Part shown: one piece after another, positions 17,041-25,516 of the stretch | Position numbering within the stretch: position 1 is the stretch's first letter | Layout: every line of letters begins with the position of its first letter | NCBI GenBank assembly: GCA_000434615.1 | Contig: FR880818.1 | Coordinates: forward strand, 1-43,073 | Reading direction: 5' to 3' | DNA from: Clostridium sp. CAG:510 | Lineage (GTDB): Bacteria; Bacillota; Clostridia; Lachnospirales; Lachnospiraceae | Length of the DNA stretch: 43,073 bases | Notes under the pieces: model-generated | What the model was told of the DNA's origin: nothing | The model's database searches: none | Seen by the model: only the letters and a program-made list of their open reading frames with translations | Translations under genes and position numbers: made by a program

Positions 17041-18633
17041 CTAAAAATCCGTACTTTCTTCTTTACGTTCTTTCATACTTTCTTCCGTACTTTCTTCCGT
17101 ACTTTCTTCTTTACGTTCTTCCTTGCTTTCCTCTTTTCTGCTGCGTCCGTAGATGACTGTCAGGCGTTTCATCTGTCCGGCAAGCTCCTCCGTAAAGGCG
17201 CCTTTTTCCATGCGCCAGGTCCAGTTGCCGCCCAGTGTGGAAGGGGTGTTGATACGCGCCTCCTTATCCAGACACAGGTAGTCCTGCATAGGTATCATAC
17301 AGAGATTTGCCACACTGCTCATGGCAAGGGCAATGAAATTCCACGAAAGCGTATCCTCGTCCAGTGCCGGGATGCGCATATACTCTCTGGCAAAGGCCCG
17401 GCTCTCTGCGCTGATTTCATGATACCAGCCGCGGGTCGTGGTGTTGTCGTGGGTTCCCGTGTATACTACCGAATTCGGAGTATAGGTATGAGGCAGGTAA
17501 TTGCTCGGCTCCCTGGGGTCAAAGGCAAACTGCAATACCTTCATGCCGGGATAGCCGGAGTCTTTTAAAAGCTCCTTTACGGACTCCGTTAAAAATCCCA
17601 GGTCTTCTGCGATAATGGGTAAATCCCCTAACCTTTCTTTTACGGTACGGAACAAATCCATGCCCGGTCCAGGCATCCACTTGCCGAATTCCGCCGTCTT
17701 ATCCCCATAGGGTATCGCATAATACTCATCAAATCCACGGAAGTGGTCAATCCGGACCACATCATATAAGGAAAAACAATGGGCAATGCGTTTCAGCCAC
17801 CATTCGTATCCGGTCTTTTTATGGTAATCCCAGTTAAACAGCGGATTGCCCCAGAGCTGCCCGGTTGCGGAAAAGGCATCGGGCGGACAGCCTGCCACAC
17901 CGGTGGGAAGGTTGTCCTCTCCTATCTGGAATAATTTCGGGTTTGCCCAGGTATCGGCGCTGTCAAATGCCACATAAATGGGAATGTCGCCGATGATTTC
18001 AATGCCCTGTGCGTTGGCATAGGCATGCAGCTTATCCCACTGTTTCCGGAATTCATACTGCTGGAAACGGTAAAAATCCATTTCCGTTTTTAAGGCTGCT
18101 TTCGCTTCTTCCAGGGCTTCCGGTTCCCTGTTCCGGTAAGCATCCGGCCACTCTGCGAAGCTGATGCCGCCCTGTTTGTCCTTGATTGCCATAAAGAGGC
18201 AGTAATCGGTCAGCCAGTCCTCATTTTCCGTTAAAAATTTTTCATAAGCGGTGTCCGGCTTAAAACGGGAAAATGCCTTACGGAGAAGCGGGAATCGATG
18301 AAAATACAGCCACTCATAATCTATCGAGGACATGGCTTGCTCACCCTTGGCGGCGGGCATGCTCTCTTCACACTCTTTTTTTGTGAGCAGCCCTTCCTTT
18401 ATCAGGGTTTCCGGGTCAATAAAATAAGGATTTCCCGCAAAGGTGGAGAAGGACTGGTACGGGGAGTCCCCATAACCGGTCGGACCAAGAGGCAGAATCT
18501 GCCACCTGGTCTGTCCGGACTTTTTTAACATATCTGCAAATTCATAGGCTTCCTTGGAAAAGCAGCCGATTCCGTATGCTGACGGCAAGGAAAAAACCGG
18601 CATCAAAACACCACATTCTCTCATGGTACTCAT
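17041..18633 (-). CDS. malQ: 4-alpha-glucanotransferase (amylomaltase)
   Basis: GH77 enzyme that disproportionates maltodextrins by transferring alpha-1,4-glucan segments, releasing glucose. I chose ATG 18633 (MSTMREC) with AAGGTG 7 nt upstream; ATG 18624 is also possible. The start lies 4 nt after the glgP stop, so the two are coupled. Of 530 residues, the conserved ones are visible: DVVRIDHFRGF (nucleophile Asp), IIAEDLG (acid/base Glu) and GTHDNTTTRGW. The last 30 or so residues are an unusual low-complexity tail of Lys, Glu, Ser and Thr (repeated EEST/ERKEES), encoded by a repetitive tract at 17041-17140 and not part of the GH77 fold. Together with GlgP it converts imported maltodextrins to glucose and glucose-1-phosphate. 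Confidence 0.94.
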   Translation of the reverse strand: MSTMRECGVLMPVFSLPSAYGIGCFSKEAYEFADMLKKSGQTRWQILPLGPTGYGDSPYQSFSTFAGNPYFIDPETLIKEGLLTKKECEESMPAAKGEQAMSSIDYEWLYFHRFPLLRKAFSRFKPDTAYEKFLTENEDWLTDYCLFMAIKDKQGGISFAEWPDAYRNREPEALEEAKAALKTEMDFYRFQQYEFRKQWDKLHAYANAQGIEIIGDIPIYVAFDSADTWANPKLFQIGEDNLPTGVAGCPPDAFSATGQLWGNPLFNWDYHKKTGYEWWLKRIAHCFSLYDVVRIDHFRGFDEYYAIPYGDKTAEFGKWMPGPGMDLFRTVKERLGDLPIIAEDLGFLTESVKELLKDSGYPGMKVLQFAFDPREPSNYLPHTYTPNSVVYTGTHDNTTTRGWYHEISAESRAFAREYMRIPALDEDTLSWNFIALAMSSVANLCMIPMQDYLCLDKEARINTPSTLGGNWTWRMEKGAFTEELAGQMKRLTVIYGRSRKEESKEERKEESTEESTEESMKERKEESTDF

Positions 18634-18637
18634 CCTT

Positions 18638-20917
18638 TCACACCTTCCAGATGTCCCTGTTGTATTCGGCAATGGTTCTGTCGGAGGAGAAATAGCCCGC
18701 CTTGGCGATGTTTACAATCATCATTTCCGCAAAGGCGCTTCTGTCCTCGTATGCCTTGTAGGCCTTCTCCTTGGCTTCCACATAGGAACGGAAGTCAAGC
18801 AGGGTCATGAACCAGTCTTTATTTAAGATTTCCTTCTGAAGCCGTACTAAGTTTTCCTCATGTCCGATAGTGAGGAGCTCCTTAGATGTGATAAAATCTA
18901 CGGCTTCTTTTACCATGGCGTCTTTTTCGTAAATATCCTTTGCCACGTAGTCCGCCTTCTCATAATGGGCAATGACTTCTTCGCTCTTTGCGCCGAAGAT
19001 AAAGATGTTGTCATCCCCCACCAGCTCATGGATTTCCACGTTGGCGCCGTCCTCCGTACCTAAGGTCACGGCTCCGTTTAACATGAACTTCATGTTGCCG
19101 GTACCGGAGGCTTCCTTGGAGGCTAAGGAAATCTGCTCGGAAATATCCGTAGCGGGAATGAGTTTTTCAGCCTTGGTCACATTGTAATTTTCCACCATTA
19201 CCACCTTAAGGTAAGGGCTGACTTCGGGGTCATTGTTTACCAGTTCCTGCAGACATAACAACAGATGAATGATGTCCTTGGCAATCACATAAGCGGGCGC
19301 CGCCTTTGCACCGAAAATCACGGTAATAGGCATTGTGGGAATTTTGCCTGCTTTGATTTCCAGATACTTGTGAATGACGTACAAGGCGTTCATCTGCTGA
19401 CGCTTGTATTCATGCAGACGCTTGATCTGGGTATCGAAAATGCTGTCGGGATTTAATGTGATACCCTGTGTTTCCTTCAGGTATCCGCACAGCTCCTTCT
19501 TGTTTTCCATTTTCACCGCAAGCAGTTTTTCCTTCATTGCGGCATCCTTTTTATACGCAAGTAAATGGGACAGTTCCTGCGCATCCTTCCGGTAACCGTT
19601 GCCGATGCTTGCATCAAGCAATGCCGACAGGCGGGGATTGCAGTGCAGAAGCCATCTGCGGAAGGTAATGCCGTTGGTCTTGTTGTTGAATTTTTCCGGA
19701 TAAAGCTCGTAGAAAGCATGCAGCTCGGTCTGCTTTAAGATTTCCGTATGCAGGGAGGCTACACCGTTTACCGAAAAGCCGTAGTGGATATCGATATGCG
19801 CCATATGGACCACATCGTTTTTGTCAATGATAACCACTTTTTCGTCCGCATACTTTCTTCTTACCTTATCATCAAGAATTTCTATGATCGGTACCAGTTG
19901 GGGTACTACCTTCTGTAAGTAAGTAATCGGCCATTTTTCCAGTGCTTCCGCTAAAATGGTATGGTTGGTGTAGGCACAGGTCTTTGATACGATTTCAATG
20001 GCTTCGTCCATACCAATGCCTTTTTTCACCAGCAGACGGATAAGTTCCGGAATGATCATGGTCGGATGGGTATCGTTAATCTGGATGACCGCATATTCAT
20101 ACAGATTGTGGAGGTTGGAGCCTTTTTTCACACATTCGTCCAGGATAAGCTGGGCGCCGCTGCTTACCATGAAATACTGCTGGTAAATACGGAGCAGTCT
20201 GCCCTCTTCGTCGGAGTCATCCGGATAAAGGAACAGAGTCAGATTTTTTGCAATGTCGGTTTTATCAAAGGAAATGCCGTCCTTCACAATGGACTCATCC
20301 ACGGTATCCACATCAAATAAATGCAGTTTATTGGTCCGGTTTTCATAACCGGTTACGGCAATGTCATACATTTTTGCCTGCAAAGTCAGGTTTCCGAAGG
20401 TAACCGGATAGGAAACACCGGTGTCGCTCAGCCAGTTTTTCTTCTCTATCCAGGGATTGGGAGTTTCCTTCTGCAGTCCGTCCGCGAATTCCTGTTTGAA
20501 AAGACCCAGATGATAATTTAAGCCGATGCCGTCGCCGGGAAGTCCCAGACTTGCCATGGAGTCAAGGAAGCAGGCTGCCAGTCTGCCAAGTCCCCCGTTG
20601 CCCAGAGAGGGCTCCGGTTCGATTTCTTCAATGGCGGCCAGGTCCTTGCCGTTTTCCGCAAGCAGCTCTTTCACTTCGTCATAGATGCCGAGGTTAATCA
20701 TGTTGTTGGAAAGCAGCTTGCCGATTAAGAATTCGGCGGATACATAGTAAATTTTCTTTTTCTCTGCGTTTTCAGAACTGCTCTCTTTTGCCGTGCAGCT
20801 TTCTCTTTCCTCCGCCAGCTCTTTTACCACGGTGAGCAGGGCCTCGTAAATTTCTCTGTCCGATGCGTCTTTTATGGATTTACCGAGTTTCGTCTGTAAT
20901 AATGCATGAATTGCCAT
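18638..20917 (-). CDS. glgP: Glycogen/maltodextrin phosphorylase
   Basis: GT35 phosphorylase that releases glucose-1-phosphate from the non-reducing ends of alpha-1,4-glucans using PLP. The protein is 759 residues. AAGGAG lies 8 nt before the start. The PLP lysine is Lys610 in EASGTGNMKF, followed by LGTEDGANVEI; the N-terminal LGNGGLGRLAACF segment is also typical. At 759 residues it is of bacterial maltodextrin-phosphorylase size. It starts 26 nt after malG and ends 4 nt before malQ, within the transporter operon, so maltodextrin is the more likely substrate than stored glycogen, although it may act on both. Confidence 0.95.
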   Translation of the reverse strand: MAIHALLQTKLGKSIKDASDREIYEALLTVVKELAEERESCTAKESSSENAEKKKIYYVSAEFLIGKLLSNNMINLGIYDEVKELLAENGKDLAAIEEIEPEPSLGNGGLGRLAACFLDSMASLGLPGDGIGLNYHLGLFKQEFADGLQKETPNPWIEKKNWLSDTGVSYPVTFGNLTLQAKMYDIAVTGYENRTNKLHLFDVDTVDESIVKDGISFDKTDIAKNLTLFLYPDDSDEEGRLLRIYQQYFMVSSGAQLILDECVKKGSNLHNLYEYAVIQINDTHPTMIIPELIRLLVKKGIGMDEAIEIVSKTCAYTNHTILAEALEKWPITYLQKVVPQLVPIIEILDDKVRRKYADEKVVIIDKNDVVHMAHIDIHYGFSVNGVASLHTEILKQTELHAFYELYPEKFNNKTNGITFRRWLLHCNPRLSALLDASIGNGYRKDAQELSHLLAYKKDAAMKEKLLAVKMENKKELCGYLKETQGITLNPDSIFDTQIKRLHEYKRQQMNALYVIHKYLEIKAGKIPTMPITVIFGAKAAPAYVIAKDIIHLLLCLQELVNNDPEVSPYLKVVMVENYNVTKAEKLIPATDISEQISLASKEASGTGNMKFMLNGAVTLGTEDGANVEIHELVGDDNIFIFGAKSEEVIAHYEKADYVAKDIYEKDAMVKEAVDFITSKELLTIGHEENLVRLQKEILNKDWFMTLLDFRSYVEAKEKAYKAYEDRSAFAEMMIVNIAKAGYFSSDRTIAEYNRDIWKV

Positions 20918-20943
20918 GGGAAATTCTCCTTATAAATATAAAA

Positions 20944-21786
20944 TCAACCTTTTACCGCGCCGGCAGCCACACCCTTGATGATGTACTTCTGTCCTGCCAG
21001 ATATACGATAATGATGGGAATAATGGTCAGCATGATGCTTGCCATCATAGGTCCCATTTCTACTTTTCCGTAGCTGCCGCGGAAATACTGGATCAGCATG
21101 GGAATGGTTTTGTATTTCTTGATGTCCAGTACCAGGGTAGGAAGCAGATAATCGTTCCATACCCACATGGCTTCCAGAATACCTACGGAAATCATGGTGG
21201 GAGCCAGCATATGCATATCAATCCTAAAGAAGGTCTGTACCGGGTTGCAGCCGTCAATGAGCGCTGCCTCTTCGATTTCCACCGGAATGGATTTTACGAA
21301 GCCGCAGAACATGAATACCGCAAGCCCCGCACCGAAACCAAGATAAATAATCCAGATGGTCCAGGGGGTATTTAATTTCAGTCTGTCCGCTGTCTGGGAC
21401 AGGGTGAACATTACCATCTGGAACGGCACTACCATGGAAAACGCAAACAGTAAGTACATTATTTTACTGAATGCACTCTTCACGCGGGTGATATACCATG
21501 CACACATGGAGCAGAAAAGTAAAATTGCCGCAACTGAGGTAATGGTAATAAACAGGCTGTAGAAAAGACTGCTTAAAAAGCCTTTGGATGCAATGGCATC
21601 AATGAAGTTGTCAAGTCCGGCAAAGGTTTCCGCTGTGGGAAGCTTAAACACCGAGCCGGTACTGATTGCAGATTCCTTTTTTAAGGAATTCATTAAAATC
21701 ATGAAGGCGGGATAAATCCAAAGTAAAGAAAGAATGGAAAGAATTACCGTAGTAATGTAATTACCTATATTTCTCTTTTGTTTCAT
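20944..21786 (-). CDS. Sugar ABC transporter permease, MalG type
   Basis: Inner membrane subunit of a CUT1 carbohydrate importer; 280 residues with six predicted helices. The EAA loop that contacts the ATPase is visible (EEAALIDGCNPVQTFFRI, about 175-192). Its ATG overlaps the stop of the upstream permease by one nucleotide (TAATG), so the two are translated together. Position next to glgP and malQ points to maltodextrin as substrate. No ATPase gene is present in the operon. Confidence 0.93.
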   Translation of the reverse strand: MKQKRNIGNYITTVILSILSLLWIYPAFMILMNSLKKESAISTGSVFKLPTAETFAGLDNFIDAIASKGFLSSLFYSLFITITSVAAILLFCSMCAWYITRVKSAFSKIMYLLFAFSMVVPFQMVMFTLSQTADRLKLNTPWTIWIIYLGFGAGLAVFMFCGFVKSIPVEIEEAALIDGCNPVQTFFRIDMHMLAPTMISVGILEAMWVWNDYLLPTLVLDIKKYKTIPMLIQYFRGSYGKVEMGPMMASIMLTIIPIIIVYLAGQKYIIKGVAAGAVKG

Positions 21787-22637
21787 TACTGCTGCACCTC
21801 CTTAGAACGGGTTGCCTTTAACTGGAACAGGGCAATAGAAATAACCAGAATACAGAAGATGACGGCTTTTGCCTGTCCGTAGCCCTTCCAGAGTGCGCCT
21901 GCACGGGCATAGAAGGTCTGGTAGATATTGAGCGCCATCATTTCAGTGGAGTGATTGGGGTCACCGCCGGTTAATGCTAAGTTCTGATCAAAAAGCTTAA
22001 AGGAATTGGTCAATGTCAGGAATACACATACGGTAATGGATGACATAACCATGGGAATTTTAACCCTTAACAACGCCTGCCATTTGTTTGCTCCGTCAAT
22101 TTCCGCTGCTTCAATCAGGGAATCGGGAACGTTCTGCAGTCCTGCAATGTAAATAATCATCATATAACCGATCTGCTGCCAGCACATCAGAATGATAAGG
22201 CCCCAGTATCCTGCGGTGGAATTCAGTGCTAAAAGCGGTTTTTCCACTAAGGTTAATACACAGTTAATCAGAATCTGCCAGATATAACCAAGTACGATAC
22301 CGCCAATCAGGTTCGGCATAAAGAATACGGTTCGGAAAATATTGGTTCCTTTGATTTTCTGGGTCAGTAAAACCGCCAGGCCAAAGGCGATAACGTTGAT
22401 GGTCAGAATGGAAACTACCGCAAACAATACGGTGAATACAAAGGAACGTCCGAACGAAGCATCCGTCAGCGCTGCTTTGTAATTGGTAAGTCCAACCCAC
22501 TTTGCATTGTTTACCGTTGTAAACTTACAAAAAGATAAATACAACCCCTGACCAAACGGAACGATAAATCCGATAATAAATGCAATCAATGTGGGAAGAA
22601 CAAAAATCGGTGCACTTTTCTTCAATGCCTTCTCCAT
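21786..22637 (-). CDS. Sugar ABC transporter permease, MalF type
   Basis: Membrane subunit partner of the MalG-type permease; 283 residues, six predicted helices, EAA loop EAAEIDGANKWQALLRVKIP. GGAGG lies 7 nt before the start, directly after the T-run of a hairpin at 22647-22684. It lacks the large periplasmic loop of enterobacterial MalF, which is normal for Gram-positive forms. Confidence 0.93.
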   Translation of the reverse strand: MEKALKKSAPIFVLPTLIAFIIGFIVPFGQGLYLSFCKFTTVNNAKWVGLTNYKAALTDASFGRSFVFTVLFAVVSILTINVIAFGLAVLLTQKIKGTNIFRTVFFMPNLIGGIVLGYIWQILINCVLTLVEKPLLALNSTAGYWGLIILMCWQQIGYMMIIYIAGLQNVPDSLIEAAEIDGANKWQALLRVKIPMVMSSITVCVFLTLTNSFKLFDQNLALTGGDPNHSTEMMALNIYQTFYARAGALWKGYGQAKAVIFCILVISIALFQLKATRSKEVQQ

Positions 22638-22646
22638 AAGCTACCT

Positions 22647-22684
22647 CCAAAAAACGGGCAGGCTTTTTTAGGTCCCTGCCCGTT
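22647..22684 (-). terminator. Intercistronic hairpin between binding protein and permeases
   Basis: On the minus strand AACGGGCAGG pairs with CCTGCCCGTT (10 bp, 12-nt loop), followed by a T-run that ends at the MalF ribosome binding site. It looks like a partial terminator that would keep permease levels below binding-protein levels, or an mRNA-stabilising 3' end. Confidence 0.7.
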
Positions 22685-22698
22685 AAATATAATCTAAA

Positions 22699-24087
22699 TT
22701 ACTGCTGGTTTGCTAACTGATATTCGGTTGCCCATCCGTCTACGAATGCACTTACGACTGCATCCCAGTTAGCATCGGTTTCGTCTGCTGCGTATGCGGT
22801 CAGAGCGGAGCCTACACCGTTCTTCCATTCTTCGGAAGGCATTGTGGGGAAGTTCCATGAAACAGGAGTCTTTCCTTCTGCGGTGTACTCTCTGTCCTGC
22901 TGAACAAACAGGTTAGTAGATTCCTTGGCATTCTTGAAAGGAATTACAAAGCCCATATCGTCTGCCATGCTGGAAGTACCTTCTTCAGAAGTTACACACC
23001 AGTAAAGGAAGTCTAAGGTTGCCTGGATATCTGCGGGATCTGCATCCTTGTTTACACACCAGTAGTTCTCGGTACCGGTGCAGAGACCCTGATTTGCTTC
23101 GTCACCTACGCCGATGTAGATGGGAATCATAGCTAAATCGTCATCGGTGAATTTGTTTTCGCCAACTAAGTTAGCATATTCCCAGGAACCGTTCTGGAAG
23201 AAGACTGCCTGCTTGTTTAAGAATTCGTTACGGGAGTCATCACCGGTCTTTGCTGCAAGGTCTTTACCTGCACAGGTGCTGTTGTTTACATATAAATCCC
23301 AGATTGCACGGTAATTATCCAGATAGGTGCCCTTGATGGCATCGGTGGAGCCGATTCCGTCATCTTTGTATTCAAAGTAAATGGGAAGGTTTGCTAAGTG
23401 TGTCTTAAATCTCCAGTCGGAAGAACCGTCCATACCTGCGGAGGTAAATGCTGAGAAACCGAGTTCGGAGGAACGTGCGGTAATGTCTTCCGCTACCTTC
23501 TTTAAGTCTGCAAAGGACTTGATGTCATCCACGGTGTAGCCTGCTTCTTTCAGTAAGGTCTTGTTGCAGATCAGACCGTAAGACTCGATTACATATGCAA
23601 TACCTGCAACGGAATCTCCGTCCTTTAAAGCGTAATCCTCGCTGGTCAGTTCGTTGAATACTGCGGTACCGGAGAGATCATAGCAGTAATCCTTCCAGTT
23701 TGCCAGACCTACGGGGCCGTTTACCTGGAATAAGGTAGGAGCACCGCTCTTGCCCATTTCACTCATCAGAGTGGTTTCATAGTTGCCGCTTGCTGCGGTA
23801 ACAACAGTTACCTTTGTACCTGTCTGTTCGGTATAGGTCTTTGCCAGTGCCTGCCACTGCTCATCCTGTTCCGGTTTGAAGTTCAGGTAATATACGGAGC
23901 CGCCTGCTGCGGTGTTTTCACCTTCTTTGTTGTCCGCTGCGGTGTTTTCACTTTCTTTGTTGTCCGCTGCGGTGCTTTCGCTGCCGTTTCCTGCATTGTT
24001 TGTGTTGTTATTGCCGCATCCGGTAAGGGTACCTACTGCCAGCGCCGTTGCCATTCCAAGGGCAAATAAACGTTTTACATTTTTCAT
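22699..24087 (-). CDS. Extracellular sugar-binding lipoprotein (MalE type)
   Basis: Substrate-binding protein of the CUT1 importer, family 1 solute-binding protein, 462 residues. The start at 24087 (MKNVKRLF) has AGGGAG 8 nt upstream; upstream ATG 24147 gives an implausible N terminus. The signal peptide ends in the lipobox LTGC, so it is a membrane-anchored lipoprotein. After the cysteine is a linker with a tandem 10-residue repeat (ENTAADNKE), then the binding domain (YYLNFKPEQDEQWQ). It is the first gene of the transport operon and is probably made in excess because of the hairpin after it. Maltodextrin specificity is inferred from GlgP and MalQ. Confidence 0.92.
   Translation of the reverse strand: MKNVKRLFALGMATALAVGTLTGCGNNNTNNAGNGSESTAADNKESENTAADNKEGENTAAGGSVYYLNFKPEQDEQWQALAKTYTEQTGTKVTVVTAASGNYETTLMSEMGKSGAPTLFQVNGPVGLANWKDYCYDLSGTAVFNELTSEDYALKDGDSVAGIAYVIESYGLICNKTLLKEAGYTVDDIKSFADLKKVAEDITARSSELGFSAFTSAGMDGSSDWRFKTHLANLPIYFEYKDDGIGSTDAIKGTYLDNYRAIWDLYVNNSTCAGKDLAAKTGDDSRNEFLNKQAVFFQNGSWEYANLVGENKFTDDDLAMIPIYIGVGDEANQGLCTGTENYWCVNKDADPADIQATLDFLYWCVTSEEGTSSMADDMGFVIPFKNAKESTNLFVQQDREYTAEGKTPVSWNFPTMPSEEWKNGVGSALTAYAADETDANWDAVVSAFVDGWATEYQLANQQ
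23909..23975. repeat. 30-bp tandem repeat in the lipoprotein linker
   Basis: Two 30-bp units (23909-23938 and 23939-23968) differ at one base, and a partial third copy follows. They encode the repeated linker behind the lipid anchor. Confidence 0.85.
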
Positions 24088-24113
24088 ACTTTTTCTCCCT
24101 TTCTTTTTAGAAT

Positions 24114-24130
24114 GTGCTGCCGTGCAGCAC
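24114..24130. repeat. Short palindrome in the leader of the binding-protein gene
   Basis: GTGCTGC-CGT-GCAGCAC, perfect 7-bp arms. It lies about 15-30 nt downstream of the predicted transcription start, so it may be an operator or a 5' mRNA hairpin. Confidence 0.45.
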
Positions 24131-24149
24131 GTTTCTTTGTTATGCACTT

Positions 24150-24158
24150 ATCATAGCA
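24150..24158 (-). promoter_or_regulatory. Extended -10 promoter of the transport operon
   Basis: The minus strand reads TGCTATGAT (TGn-extended -10). There is no good -35, which fits a promoter needing an activator. Confidence 0.5.
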
Positions 24159-24208
24159 GTAAACTTCCCATAACCATTATCAAATATTCAACCTTGAATG
24201 CAAAAAAT
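24157..24208. promoter_or_regulatory. Sequence boxes shared with the response regulator promoter
   Basis: CAGTAAACTTCCCA (24157-24170) matches CAGTTTACTTCCCA at 28921-28934 in 12 of 14 positions. AATGCAAAAAAT (24197-24208) is identical to 28935-28946. A candidate common binding site for the adjacent AraC-type regulator. Confidence 0.45.
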
Positions 24209-24220
24209 TAAACCTGACGG

Positions 24221-25516
24221 TTATTGCTCCGCCTCATATTCCTTTATACTTTCATCCGCCATTTTCACAAAGCCTTCCGTATCAATTTTTCCTTCCTTCA
24301 GAAGGGGCAGCGCCTCTCCTATCGTTTCCTCCTGCAGAATGGAATTCCATTTTACCTGATAATTGGGAACAATCTGCGCAGCTCCGGTGAATGCTTCCAT
24401 ATAATCGGAAAGCACCTTGGGGGCTTCCTCAAAATCCTGTGTAAAAAAGGCTTCTTTTTCCTGTTTGTTGTAATGGGTGCGGAATTTCAAGAATTCCACT
24501 GCCGCCTCCTTTACCTCGTCGCTGTAGGTGGACACCACTGCCCAGCCGAAGGTCTCCGGAGAGGCTACCATGGTCCTTTGCGGAAAGGCTGCAAAACGCA
24601 CCTTATCCTCCCAGCCGTCCGGAATCTGGTCAATCAACCAGTAACCGTTGGCGAGCATGGCTGCCTTGCCCGAAAAAAAGTTGCTGTACGCCACATCGTA
24701 ATCCACATGCAGAGCATCCTCCGTGGTGTAGGTGAAAAGCTTCTGCAGGGTTGCCGCCAGCTTGTAACCGCTTGGGTTGTCATAGCTTTCCGGCAGCATC
24801 CGGTGCATAAAATCCGCTCCCTCCGGATCCTCCGCCACTGCCGCCGTTGCAATCAGCATGGGGGTCCAGCCGGTACCCTCCGTATGCAGGGCCAGCGGCG
24901 TAATCCCCTTCTCCTTCAGCTTATCACAGCAGGCATAAAATTCCTCCCATGTGGCAGGAAAGCTGTCTACCCCCGCCTGTGTGAACAGTTCTTCGTTATA
25001 ATACATACCGGCACAGGTAAAGGCTGCCGTGCTGATGGGACCTAAATACACCTTTCCGTCCTCATAGGTGCATCCCTTTAAGACCGCCGGTTCGATTTCC
25101 GCCATCCATTTCTCATCTTCCTCTAAATAAGGTGTCAGATCGGTGAGCCGTCCCTCCTCCACCATCATCTGGTAAAAGGACGGCACCGTGCACACATCAT
25201 AGATTATGGCGGGCAGGGTTCCGGTCACATTCATACGCTTTAAGTTCTGCCGGTATTCCTCTTCCGTTTCCAGCACCCACTGCACATCCAGATAGTATTT
25301 TCCTTCGTATGCCCTGTTGAAGGCATCCGCCAGCTCCTGATTGTTTTTCTTTCCCGTGGTAGGATCCACTGTGAAAATAATGGGAATACGCACCTCTTCC
25401 GTGCTTTCCTCTTCGGTTTTATTATTATTTTTGCCGCCACAGCCGGTCAAAAGACCGCCTGCCATTGCCACGGCAAGAAGCAGTGCCAGTGTTCTTTTTC
25501 CTTTTTTATTCTTCAT
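24221..25516 (-). CDS. Kinase-coupled solute-binding lipoprotein
   Basis: Family 1-like extracellular solute-binding protein of 431 residues with signal peptide and lipobox LLTGC. The start at 25516 (MKNKKGKR) has GGAGGTG 6-8 nt upstream and lies inside the end of the kinase gene (11-nt overlap), so it is translationally coupled to the sensor rather than to the permeases. It differs clearly from the binding protein at 22699-24087. Inferred role: a ligand-binding partner that presents a sugar to the YesM-like kinase, making a three-component sensor, or a second specificity component for the same importer. No terminator separates it from the transport operon promoter. Confidence 0.85.
   Translation of the reverse strand: MKNKKGKRTLALLLAVAMAGGLLTGCGGKNNNKTEEESTEEVRIPIIFTVDPTTGKKNNQELADAFNRAYEGKYYLDVQWVLETEEEYRQNLKRMNVTGTLPAIIYDVCTVPSFYQMMVEEGRLTDLTPYLEEDEKWMAEIEPAVLKGCTYEDGKVYLGPISTAAFTCAGMYYNEELFTQAGVDSFPATWEEFYACCDKLKEKGITPLALHTEGTGWTPMLIATAAVAEDPEGADFMHRMLPESYDNPSGYKLAATLQKLFTYTTEDALHVDYDVAYSNFFSGKAAMLANGYWLIDQIPDGWEDKVRFAAFPQRTMVASPETFGWAVVSTYSDEVKEAAVEFLKFRTHYNKQEKEAFFTQDFEEAPKVLSDYMEAFTGAAQIVPNYQVKWNSILQEETIGEALPLLKEGKIDTEGFVKMADESIKEYEAEQ

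Noticed and set aside
24114..24130. CcpA cre site or classic MalR operator before the transport operon
   Set aside because: The palindrome does not fit the cre consensus or the usual CG-centred LacI-family operator; left as an unassigned palindrome.
24224..25045. 273-codon plus-strand open frame
   Set aside because: Antisense to the kinase-coupled binding lipoprotein, no recognisable product, no promoter or ribosome binding site.
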